Positions 45,561 to 57,200 of a stretch of 64,000 nucleotides of DNA are shown here, piece by piece (position 1 is the stretch's first letter; every line of letters begins with the position of its first letter). Origin of the DNA: Gavia stellata. Lineage: Eukaryota > Chordata > Aves > Gaviiformes > Gaviidae. The stretch lies in NCBI RefSeq assembly GCF_030936135.1, contig NC_082613.1, positions 1,984,001 through 2,048,000 on the forward strand, written 5' to 3'. A program made the translations under genes and the position numbers. The notes under the pieces are model-generated. The model was not told the origin of the DNA, ran no database searches, and saw only the letters and a program-made list of their open reading frames with translations.

Positions 45561-46440
45561 GGGTGGGTGCTTTGGGGCAGCTGCACAGGAGCACCCATGC
45601 CCAAGCAGCTGAGGGGTGCAACACACAGCACCCCCCACCCTGCAGCTGCCAGCAGAGCCAGGGGCAGCGGGGACTCGGGTGGCCCCGGGCTCAGAAACTG
45701 GGTGCTGGGCAGCGGAGGGGCTGGGAGGAGCCCGGCACTTGGGGGGACCTGTTTTTTCTCAGCATCGTGCTCCCTTCTCACACTCAGGGTCCCCCAGGCT
45801 GAGGGCTGTGGTGCTGCATGTTTGGGGGGTCCGGGGGACGGACCGCTCCCCGCAGTCCCCATCACGCCCTCGGGGAGCCGAGACCGTCCAGCGGGAAACG
45901 CAGGGCTAACGGTCAGCGCCGGGGAGATCGGCCTAAATCCGGCGCTTATTTGGGTTCGGTGCCAAAAAAAGACATTAGGAAGCGGAAGAGGATTTATTCC
46001 CACGCTGGGGCGGCCGGGGGGTGCCCCGGGTCCCACCGAGCTCCCCGGGGAGGAGAGGTCCCGTGCTGGATGCGGCCCCTGGGGCCGGGAGGCACTGGGT
46101 GCTGCTAACGGAAGGGCAGGGAAGGGAGCGGGGGCAGCTGGACACTGGGCTGGGGGGACGGCGGCGGCCTCCCGGCACCGGGGCCTGGCGGCTGCGCCGA
46201 GCGCAGGCGTGGGAAGCGTCACCGGTCCTCGCCCCGGCGCTCCCCAGCTGCCGCACCCCGGATCTGGGGGTACCACTGGGCTGAGGGGCGCGAGCTCCGT
46301 CCCCGGCACGAGGCTGGGCCGTCCTGCGGGGTTTCCTCGGCCACCACCAGCCGACCACGGAGGAAGGACAAACCCATCCCGTCCCACATCAAACCCTCCC
46401 ACCCAACTGCGAAATAATGATGATAATAGTGATAATAAAA
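45561..46440. other. Unique spacer between minisatellite and ZNF512B 3' end
   Basis: The sequence is GC-rich and non-repetitive, and I see no gene. AATAAA on minus at 45993-45998 could be a more distal ZNF512B poly(A) signal. The far end carries a GT/G-rich stretch on minus that suits the downstream element of the poly(A) site at 46453. Confidence 0.45.
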
Positions 46441-46452
46441 AATCAATAAACA

Positions 46453-46458
46453 TTTATT
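46453..46458 (-). terminator. ZNF512B: Probable ZNF512B poly(A) signal
   Basis: AATAAA on minus follows about 250 bp of AU-rich 3'-UTR-like sequence (with TGTATGTATTAAAAAC nearby). It is followed downstream by T-rich and then G/T-rich sequence. Additional AATAAA copies occur at 46607-46612 and near 46640. Assignment to ZNF512B is by position; no other minus-strand gene lies between. Confidence 0.5.
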
Positions 46459-49400
46459 CGATACAGCTGTTTTTAATACATACAGTACATCGAGTTACCC
46501 CTCCGCGGTGCTCGGCGGTGCGGCTGTTCAGAGCTGCTGTTACAGTACTCTCCAACTGAGGATTTGTCAATGATTAACAAAAGAACAGATCGTCACAAAT
46601 CGGGAGTTTATTAGAAGATAGTTTACTGTTAAAACAATTTTATTTTTTGCAAATAAACACTTTTTAATATATATATTTATATATTTATATATATGGTTAC
46701 AAGTGATAAATTGAAAATTCTTTTTTTTTTTTTCCATTTTCTTTTTTTCCCCAAAATACACTTATGCACTAATAACTGGCATCGACGAGAAACATTCGGA
46801 TATGCCGTGGGATGGGTGTCACCAGGAGAGAAAGAAAAGAACAAAACACTCCCAACGTTCATGGGTGCGAGCGATGCTCAGGGTCAGGGCAGCTCCACCG
46901 TGGCCGGACTCGGCGCTCGCTCCCTGTCCCAGACGATGACCATGCCGGCGCGGCACGGCCGACCTCACTGGCGCACGGTGGTCACGGCGAGGGTTTCCTG
47001 CCCGTGGCAGCCCCCCGCGATCGAAGCTTTCAGGGATGGCTCCGTGAGGTTTTCCCGTGGGGTCGCAGCCCGCCTGTCCCCGACCCCACGGAGGTTTAGC
47101 CCTTTCCTGGGGGCTGTGGGCGGTGGGACAGCGGGTCTCTGCAGCGGTGGAGCTGCGGCGTCACTGTCCCCAGGGTGCTACAGAGGCAGGTGGCACCCGG
47201 GGATGCGTGGGGCTGCAGCCGGGGGCAGCTGGAGGAGCCGTCCCGCAGCCCCCGCCGTGCTCCGAGCCCCCGCGCTCCCATTCACCCACTGTGAGCGACG
47301 CCCGGAGCACCCCGGGCAGCGGGTGGGGAGGGCGGGGGTGACACCGCTCCCCAGCACCCCTCTCCCCTTCGCGGGGCTTTACATTAACTGTAGGTTACTC
47401 CCCGCTGCCGCAGGGGACGAGCCTGCGGCGCAGGCCCCTGGCCAGGGCGCAGCGGGCAGGGGGGTGCCAGGCACGGGGGGTCCCGCGCTGCTGGACCGGA
47501 GGGACTCCAAACCGCCGCGGGTGAGGGGACGGAAGGGGAGAGGATGTGCTCGTCCCCCGTCTCACCCCGCAGCCTCCGCCTGCCCCTCCGGGTTAAGGCG
47601 AGTTTCTCCCCCCGGCCACCGCTGCGCCGGGAGCACCCCAACGGGCACAACCCGCCGGGCTCCCGCGATCCCACCGCGGCTCGTCCCTGCCAGCTCACGT
47701 GCCGTGGGGCAAGGCAGCTGCCGGTATTCCCGGTATCGCTCTGGAGCCTTCCATGGACAAGCAGGAGACTAAAGGATGTCTCCTGGAGAAGGCGGTGGTG
47801 GGAGAACAGATTCCTCTTGAGTGGTGACTACTGGGGGAAAAATACCTTTTAAGGGGAAAAAAACAACCCTGAAAATGTCACTTTCTCATAAAAATTCCCA
47901 TTTGACCAAGGCGCTGCTTTCGCTGGCGGCTGTGAGGAGCGTCTCCCACCTCCGAGGGTGACAGGGGACAGCCGCAGCACCGGGACCGCTGTCCCCACTG
48001 CCCTGAGCCCATCGCATGCCCTGAGACCCCAGACCGTCCCTGGGATCCCCTCCGGAACGGTGTCACCCCCACGAGGCCACCGTGGCTGTCCCCACTCCTG
48101 CCGCTCGCTCCTCCCTGGACGCTCGTTTGCAGACACTCTCGTTACTGAAGCAGCGGGACGGGTTTCGAGCTGGACCCCACAACGACCCCCCAAGCCGGCC
48201 CTTCCCCAGGTCTCCCCCACCCCAAGCAGCTCCCGGCCGAGCTCCCGCACCGGGGCTCACCCCCAGCACGGAGCACAGTGCTGCCTGTTAATTTAATCAA
48301 TGAGAAGCCAATTAATTGCATGTTAATGAGAATCGAGCCCCGTGCTGTCCCCAAGGGGGGGTGGTGGGGATTATAAGGTGAACATCCAAACCAGCAGCCC
48401 GGGCCACCCAGGTCCCCCCTCCCCAGGCCAGGGCACGGAGCTTTGCCGGGGGCTTTGCCCCATGGCAGGACATGATTTCGGGATCCAGCAGCTCCCTCTG
48501 CCCCTTCGTGGAGATTTCAGTGCCAAACCCCGTGCCGGGTCCCCAGCTCTGCCCGCTCTCCCCTTCCTTCCGCTGCCTACACCCCCCGACAGCCACAGCG
48601 TGCCCCCCGAGCACCGCCTGAGCACCCTCCCCGGGTGGGGGGGTCCCTCCTCGCCGGCCCTTCCAGCGGCTATTGCTTTGGCGAGTGGGCACGGGGCTCT
48701 GCGGGCAGCCGGTGCCATGCCTCGGGCTCAGCACAGCAAAATGCCATCGCCCAGGACCGTGTCCCCACATCCCTGTCATGACAAAGACCGAGGCGGCTCT
48801 GAGAGCGCGGGTCCTGCAGTTCCCGAAGCTCTCCTCCCTTCCCCAGGGAGGCAGGACTTGTACCGGCGACACCATCAAAACAAAGATCGGATGAAACGCA
48901 AGCGGCAAACAGGCTGAGCCGCAGTGACTAATTAAGCTTTCTCACTAATTGCTTCGAAGCCCGGAGCAACCAGCAGCGCTCAGGCGGGTTCCGTTGCCCG
49001 CAGGCACGTGCCCAGCTCGTGGCTGAGCATGCCAGGCGATGCGGATGGTGGCATCCAGCTGCCGGGAGCCACAGCCGGAGCAGGAGCATCGGCTCCCCCG
49101 AGAAGCCACCCCAGGTTCAGACACCGCCATCCCCTCCCTCCCTCCACGGCTGTAATAACCTGCCAGTGGAGAAGGACGTTAATTATTACGAAGCGGCTCC
49201 TCGGGGCAGGGAAACGATACTGAGCCTCCGGCGGGCGGAGGACGGGCGGTGAAGAGCAGTGAAGGAAACCGAAGGTTGAGGTTTTAATTGATTAAAGTAA
49301 AAGCAGAAGCTCTCCTCCCCCCTGATGCCACCTTCCCGGCTCCTGCATGGGGGAAAAAAATGGAATTAAGGTTTTCTGTTCTGTTACCGAGAGAAAACGT

Positions 49401-50958
49401 GCCCGTTTCCCAAGGACCGAGGTAGCCTGGTTTTTGTCTGGAGACAGACGCATCCTGGTCCAGGGATGGTTCCCTCCAGGCCGGAGCGAGGTGTTAGGAC
49501 GGTATTAGTACAGACCCAAAGAAAAGCCTGGGAAAGAGAACAAGCGAGGGACGGCGCGCCGCACAGGGACTCCCTGTCCCCGAGGAAGATGGTCAGGAGC
49601 TTGGATGCAACCTGGGGGAGCCGAGACTCACCCCACGGTGGGTCCCAGCCCCGAGGGACAAGGCAAGTGCAACATGCCTGAAAGCAGGACCCATGATTGT
49701 CACTTGATGCTGCCCCCCTGTCCCTGTTACACACCTCCCGCGGCCGCAGCTGGGTGACTGAAACCCCATTCCTCCTTCCTGGGCAGTCAGCACCTTTGGG
49801 ATGGGGCGCGATGGGGACCCTGAGTCGCCCTTTCCGCCAGCTGGACCAGCCTGCACCGGTCAGGCAGCTCAACGGCTGCCGTCTCACCCTGATCCCCGCG
49901 CTGCCATCGCGGTGTTGCCATTGCCGCTGCAGCGCTCCGTGTCCGGCTACGTTTGCAATGACAACTTGAGCACCAGGGTGCAGCTCCCCGCATCGCAACG
50001 CCGCCACAGTCTCACCGCGATACTCCACGGTGCTCACAGCATTCCCGCAACTTTCGGTTAAACTCTCCGACCTGATTCATCCTACAGCAACCCCTCTCCC
50101 ATCAACGTCCAGGGGTGCTCACACCTCCCGCACCCCCTCTCGCAGCCCCGCCATCTCGGGACGATGCTTTGCTGACCCCGTGCCACGCTCCCTGCTCATT
50201 CCTCTGCCCGTGCCTTGTGTCGCAGAGACAAACCCCTGCACCGAGCTGACCACAAAGCCGACACACCACAGAGCTGGTCCCTGCCAAAGCATGTCCGCTC
50301 TTGGCCCGAGGCTGCAGGGAAAGCGTGACCAGGACCCCCACACTGTCCACGTCCCCTGCCGGACCCTGCCATCCCTCGGCCCCTGCCCGGCCGCCTGCAC
50401 GGGTCAAACATCTTTGGAAACATCGTCCTGGGAGCAGGGATGCAGGCGCTGCCTGCACCGGGAGGCTGAAGCCCGCTTGAGGCTGCCCAGACAGGCAGGC
50501 AGCACTGCCGCGGGCAGCCCCCTGCCCCGGCACGCAGCTGCAGAGAGACCCCGTCCAAGGGGACCTCGCTGCTATTGCACTTTTCTTTCGCTCAAGCGTC
50601 ACCAGTTTGGCGCAGGGAGTAAGAAGGGAAGTCACGGGCAGGGCGGGGGGGAAGGCAGCGGGGTCCCGCCGGGCAGGGGTGCGGGCAGAGGGGTATGTAC
50701 ATGGGCACGGGTGGAGAACGGTCCAGCTTGCTTGATCCTGTTTGTTTTCCAGTGTGAAACAAGGTCCGTGACTTGTTTAAAGTGGTTAATTGGTATTTTC
50801 TGTCTTTTTTTTTTTTTTTTTTTTTCTTTTTTGTAAAAAGGGGGTGAGTGGAGGGTGGGGGTGGGGAGGTGGGATGGGGGGGACAGAAAACCGGGAGAGA
50901 CCCCCACCCTGTTACCCTGGGCTGTAAACGAATCCTCGGAGACGAGTCTCTGAGCTGC
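46459..50958 (-). other. ZNF512B: Probable long ZNF512B 3' UTR (~4.5 kb)
   Basis: No gene is visible between the ZNF512B stop and the AT-rich block with poly(A) signals at 46.45-46.7 kb, so the simplest reading is one long 3' UTR. It includes a T21 run at 50805-50825 (A-run on the sense strand) and a (TA)n-like tract at about 46665-46695. Several AT-rich homeodomain-like TAAT clusters occur at 48288-48335, 48927-48955, 49178-49190 and 49277-49300. A shorter 3' UTR with an unrelated noncoding transcript at 46.5 kb is the alternative. Confidence 0.4.
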
Positions 50959-51252
50959 TCATTTCTCGGGCATCTTACTGGCTCCCCCCTTCCGCTGGCT
51001 CGGGGGCTTGGGGGTGCGCTCGTCCCCGTCAGGGCTGCCTCGGGAGCCTTCCCAGTGCTCGAGGGTTTTCTTGTGATTAGTCTTTGCTGCCACGCTCTCT
51101 CTGCCCTTCGGGGTCATTTCTGGAGGCCTCTCCTTGGGTTTTCTCCCCCTTTTCTTCCCGCTTGTGCTTTTCTTTTTCTCCTCCTTGCTGGAAGAAAGCT
51201 GTTCCCTGCTTTTCTTTTTCCGGCTGGCCTCTGCGGAGGTTCGGAACCAGTT
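50959..51252 (-). other. ZNF512B: ZNF512B terminal exon: basic C-terminal tail
   Basis: 97 codons plus TGA. The exon starts [10 protein letters not shown] directly after the last zinc finger, then is Lys/Arg-rich ([13 protein letters not shown], an AT-hook/NLS-like stretch) and ends GGASKMPEK. Probably disordered and nuclear-targeting. Confidence 0.93.
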
Positions 51253-54200
51253 CTGCGTTCGTGGGGTGACATGGGGGTTAGTGACCATCCTGGGGCCGGG
51301 CACCAGCACCGGCACACACGACCCACGCCTGCCCAAGCCCGGACCACCCCACGCCCCACTGGTGTCACCTCCCCGGGGACAGGCTGGCCAGCGCTGAGCA
51401 GCTGCAACCGGCCTGGGGGTGTCAGGGACCAAAAAGGGGGACAGGGAGGTCCCTCCCCAGACTGTCACAGCACTGCTGATGCTACTGGGAGTTGCTGTGC
51501 TCCGCTCTTGGTGGACACGGATGGATGGAGCGGGGCAGCCCGAGGATGGGCGTGTTGCTGCAGGGACCAGCCCGGACCAGCCCCAGGCATTTCCTTACCT
51601 CCGAGTGAGCCTTGATGATGTGGTACTTGACCCCGCTCTCGGAGCTGAACTCCTTCTGGCACAGGAGGCAGCGGTACTTGCCCACGGAGTGATCCCCCTG
51701 CAAGACAGAGAATCCTCCTGCAGCCCCAAGCAGAGCCCAAAATGCCCTGGAGGGGTGGCTGCCCCCACCCTGCTCCCCCCTGTGAAGGGAAGTTGATGCT
51801 TGAACCTCCAAGCAACAGAAAATAAATGCTCATTTCTAAACCATCAGATGTCTGCCAGCCCTCAGTCCCAGGCCAGGAGCTCACAACTGCATCTTCTGCT
51901 CTGAATTTCGGCCTGTGCCAGTTGTGCCACAGCAGCGTTGGCAGTGCCGGCCACCGTGACAGTGGTACCAGGCATCAAAGCACCGGGTCCTAGCAGATCG
52001 GAGGGCAGCGAGCCGCAGGTTTTGCTGCCTGTGCATCCCCAACGCTGGCTGTTACGTTACCACTGACATCACGTGTGTCCCCGGGTGTGCGGGAGGCTGA
52101 CGGGGCCGATCGCCCCATTTCCTCACTGTCAGCAGATTTGTGATCTCCTGGGACTGAACTGCTGTCTAATTTATGTCCAACAGACCCACCTAATTTTCCT
52201 TTTACGCTGTCAAAGAGACACAGCGACTGCTGGATTTCTGTCATTAGAGCCCTTGTGGGGATGACTGATCTCCCGGCTCTGCCGCAGTTCACGGCACAGG
52301 GGACATAATGCGCTCTCTATTGACGAGGGGTTTATGGATGGGCCCCTCCAGGCGATATATATGCTCCCTGGGAATTTCTCCATAGCTGGCTCCGTGCTGT
52401 AAATCTGGAGTTAGACAGGTCTTTCATTTCAGGGACAGGCAGGACGCGGGCAGGCCTGGTCCTGCTGCAGGCTGGCTTCAGAAATACTCATGCAAAAATC
52501 ATCTCAGTGCATCAATTCCCGCTGAGGATGGGGTGCTGCCTGGGAGCACCCTCCGCTCTCGGTAAGGCTTGATGTATTTCAACCAATTCTGCAGGATTTT
52601 ACAGCAGAAATCACAGGCCAGCTCTGGAGGGCCTGATTTACGCCAGATTTGGTGGCACATGTATCCACTGCCAAACTAAATCCTCTGTAAGGGCGGGAGT
52701 CCTGCTGACGGCAGTGCGTGGGGGACACGAAGCAGCAAACTCCCCCAGCGCTGACCCCCAGCACCCAGCCCCAGCTACGCCAGACTCGCCAGGCCTGGAG
52801 GGTGCAGCTCTGCAGTTAAAGAAAATACTCGTGCAAACGCCTGGCTGCTTTCTGTGCACAGAACCAGCCAGAAAATGGCTCCATTTTCTCTCGGAGACCG
52901 TTTGCTGGTGTGCTGCCCGGTGCTGCAGGCTAGCAAAGGAACTGCCCTGGTCTCCTGTGTTTGCACTTTTATTCTGCATAAATACAGCTTCTTCTGCCGG
53001 ATCTCTGCAGCCCATTTTCTAAATGATTTCATTAGGGGTTGTTGTTCCAGCTAGTGTTGGAGGAGCGCGGGAGTTTGTGTTTTTAATAACCACGGGGTAT
53101 GTATTGGAGCTGCCTCCTGGAAGCTCCATTCAATGGAAGCTGCAGCTGGAAATGTTTCAGGGTATAAAGCTTTACCAGCTCTTAGTTCCAATTTGAGGAC
53201 CTACGCTGAGCTCCCGATCCCTCCCCCGTGGCGGCTGCAGGCCACCGGAGCTCACTGCAGCCGGCAGCGTTGCTGCTCTATCGAGCGAGAGGGCACTGGT
53301 CTCTGCACAGACCGGCTGCCTCTTCCAGCCTCAGCTCCATCCCCCAGAGGCACCGCACCAGTGTCCCTCCAGCTGGGGAAGCTGCTGGGCTTCCAGAGGG
53401 GCTGCAGGGCTGCCCAAATCAACGGAGAAAGACTCCTGATTCCCACCTGCCTCGGGAAACGGTCAGCTTCCAACACCCAGCTCCCTGGCTCTGAACTGCT
53501 GCGGTCGATGTGCGGATGCGTGCGAGGTGCTGGCCACGCTGGGTAGCCGAGGACTCATGAATGACTCGGGCTGCAGGAACCAAGCTGGGCAGGGGCTGCT
53601 GTGGGACGGGGACACCGAGGCGGGAGGATGTGAGGCAGGCGGGCTTGCTCCCGCTGCCCCTGTCTCTGAGGCACTTGGTGTGTTGGAGGTCTGGGTCCTT
53701 GGGTCAGACATTTGCGTTGCAAGACCTCTCCTCCAAGGCTGGGGCAGTAGCTAAATCCCCTCCCGTCACATCTGCCCAGCTTGAGCCTCGCTGCTTTTGG
53801 CTGCCTGTGGCTGTGGGTTTGATCCTGCCCAGGAGGACGGTGCTGAGGACAAGTGGCTGGACCGGGATGGTGCGACAATGGGCTGAGCGGTGACAACTTG
53901 ATGGGCAGCGGCATTGCTTGGCCAGCCCTCCCGGCGGTCATGATCCTTTAATCCGCGCCATTGTCCCTTGCCCTGTTGCTTCCAGCTGAGCCGGGGCGGG
54001 GAGAGAAAACCAAAACCCAACCCCATCTCCGAGCTGAGGCTGTAAAAGGAGGAACCTACCTTGTTGCAGTTGGCCAGGTGAGCTTTCAGCCCCGAGACGC
54101 TGGAGTAAATGGCTTCACAGCACTGTGGGAAGAAACAAAGCAGGGTTTGCCACGATCCCGCCTCGTCTCCATGCCTTCCTCCGGGCCGGGGCCAGGAGCC

Positions 54201-57200
54201 CGCGGGGCCAGCAAGGCCACCGGTCCAGGCTAAGCAGCGTGAGGTTAATGCTCTGCGAGACGCGGAGGGCTCTAGTCACACGTTTCCTATTAGTGCTAAT
54301 GGGAGTCATGTGGCCACATCCCTCTGCAACGGGCTAAAAAATGTCTCCCCTAAATGTCTCCGTGGAAAACGTACATTTGTGAGCAGTCGGGAGGTCCTGC
54401 TGGGCTACAGGAGTTCTTGGAGCCACAGCAGACGTTTAACGGAGAAGAGAAATCACCCGGGCAGCAGCATGACCAGTTTCTGAGCAACGTCTTTTCAAAG
54501 TGCCTGTGTATGACATTAATTAGCCAGCGCGTCTCCCCCGGCCTTGCGGTAACAGCCCCGTTCAAAACTCCCATTAGCAAGGCTTTGTTTCAGATGATAA
54601 ATCAACGGCCTAGCACGAGGGTGGAGTTCACCTCCCCGCGAGCTCAGGCCAAGGCTGCGTTTTACAGCAAGATGAAGCACACGCACCATGTCCCCGAGGT
54701 CTTTGCCTGTCCCAGGGCTTTAAAAAGAAGGGCTTAAAACCAGTCCCGGCTTTACTCTGGGAAAAGCAGGTTCTCTGCGTAAAAAGGCTCTCAAGCACAG
54801 AGCGTGCAGCCTTTGCCCCGTGCGGATCTTGGGAGCTCCCCAGAGGCAGTTCCAGAGCCCGAACTGGGCAATGCTGAACTGTCAGCCCAAGGGCACATGG
54901 GGACAACGTGGCCCAGTCCCCAAGCCCGGTGGCTGGAGCGCACCGGGAGGGTCCCAAAGGTGGGACATGCTTCAATCAGGCACGGCAGCAACCCCGGGGA
55001 GAGGGCGTGAAACGAGGGTCTGAGCATCACTGCTAGCTTCATCTGGGGCCCAACAAGAACCTGGCTTTGGTGGGTTTCTGCCTCAAAAACTCCCCCCTTC
55101 CTCCTGCAGACTGAGACCAGCCAGCCCGGAGAAGAACAGAGACGGTCCTTACGTTGTTGGGACAGTTGATGTGGCCCTTCTCCTTCACTTCATTCTTCCA
55201 GTTCTCCAGCAGCCTCGGATTGAGCTTTGGAAGCCCCGGTCGGGTATAATTGAGCTGCAAACAATAGAAGATGATTAGCAGAGCGGCACACACCAGTCCG
55301 GTCCTTGGTGGAGTCCTCGCTCTTCACATTGGTCTTTCCCCCCGCCAAGAGAAGTGAATTGGGACTGAAAACTAATTGGGAGGCTTCCCCCAGAGATGTC
55401 ATCTCCCCTCCCCGGGCACTGCACAGCACGGGGGTGGTGGCTCTGCCTGCTGCTGTGCCACCGGTGAGGCGGCAGCCGGGCTGAGGGGCAGCTGCGGGCG
55501 AGGAGCAGGGCTGGAGCCCCCGGCGCCGCAGCCCCCTCCACGCGGCGCTGGCAAACGGGAGAGGGAAGGCTCCCGCTCCCAGGTCCATGCCCCGTCGCGG
55601 GGCCAGGCCCGGACCTGATGTTTTCGGTGCATCATGTCCGCGCAGCCCTTCTGCCGCGTTTCATAACCGGGAGAATAAACAACCCTGCATGCTGGGCAGA
55701 GGGGACGGACGCCAAGAGCCTCCATGGCTGCCTTCCACGGATGAATGGGCACAACCCGTTAAACAATGAAAGGCCCTTGTGTCTCTGCCTCTCCTTCTGG
55801 CAGGGCTGCTCTTTCCAAGTGCTTTTAATTACTGCTTTATTAGCAACTTTGAGGTTTAGCATAACGGACCGGCCTTCCCAACTCCATTTCTGCATGTTCA
55901 GCACAAGCGAAGGCGGCTGCGGCATCTCCGTGCCTCCCGACCGCCGCGCTTGGCCCTACCTGCGGGGCTGGTCTCCGCCTGCCACCATGCCACCGCAGTG
56001 AGGTCCGCAGGGGACACGGGGCTGCTCTGCCTGCAATCTGAGCTGCCTGCCTGCCTGCTGCACAACCACGTCAGCACAACTCTCAGCCCAACCTACCGAG
56101 TTCTGCCAGGTCTGATGGATATTGCTTGGCTCCCAAGCCCCAAACTTGCCCAAAGTCAGAGCAGGGCTGGGTGAGCTTGCACATGGCACCCTACGGGCGC
56201 GGGTACCCGAACACGTGCTGCTCTCCGTGGGCACCTCCGAGCGTGGGGCACGACTGTATCGACATATCCATGCTAGCCGGAGAGGATGCACAGACAAACG
56301 GCGCTTGCAGAGAGGTGCAAAACCAGGCCCTGTTTTTGAAACGTGCCCCTAGGACAGGGAGCTCGCGGTTCCGACACGGTGGGGAGGTGGCTGGCTGGAT
56401 TTCTTTTCCAGCTGTGACTTTTCCTGAACATGCTGATAAAGCTGCAAATTTGCCTTTGTCCGGCTCCCCCAAACAGACTGCTCCCAAACCTCCCTGCAAA
56501 GGGGAGCTCCCACTGAGGGCTCAGGGATGTGGAGGGCTCAGACAGCAACCGCTCATTTCCACCCGAATTTAAGTGATCCACAAGGCCCCGCGGCCCCCAC
56601 CTCGGCAGGCAGCGGGGCACGACCGGAGAAGAGAGCCTGGGGAGAGCTGGGCTCCGCGCGAGGGGCAGGGGCAAAGGGCCTTGCGAAACGGCGCTACGAA
56701 CGCTGGTAACGACGGATGTGGAAAAATCCCCCGAGCCCCAGCGTGCTGCTATTCTGTCGCACTTCGCGGCTGGGGGAGATGCCAGCAGAGCTCTCTGAAG
56801 CGCTGGGATGGTGCATCTACCAACGGCTGGTCCCCCGCTCGGGGAAGGCAATGCCACCTCCGGGGGAGAACACAGGAGTCCCTTTTTGTCATTGATACTG
56901 AGAGCCAGGATGCCAAACGGCCTCCTTAATTAAAAACCAATCAATCCCATGAGCGAGCAAACATGAACAGTAACCACACACAGCCCCAGCAACAACCTCT
57001 CCCTCCACACGTCCCCGGGGAAGAGACGAGGGGGGATGTTCAGAGATGCGGACTCTGCTGCTCCGGCTTCCCACTCCAGAGAAAAATCCCTCCCTGCTCT
57101 CCTCCAACAGCCCTGCACAATAACATGCAAATCCCATGTCTTCCCAGGGCGCTGTGGTTCTGGGAATGTCAAAGTCATCTTTATGTCTCTATTAAGAGGG

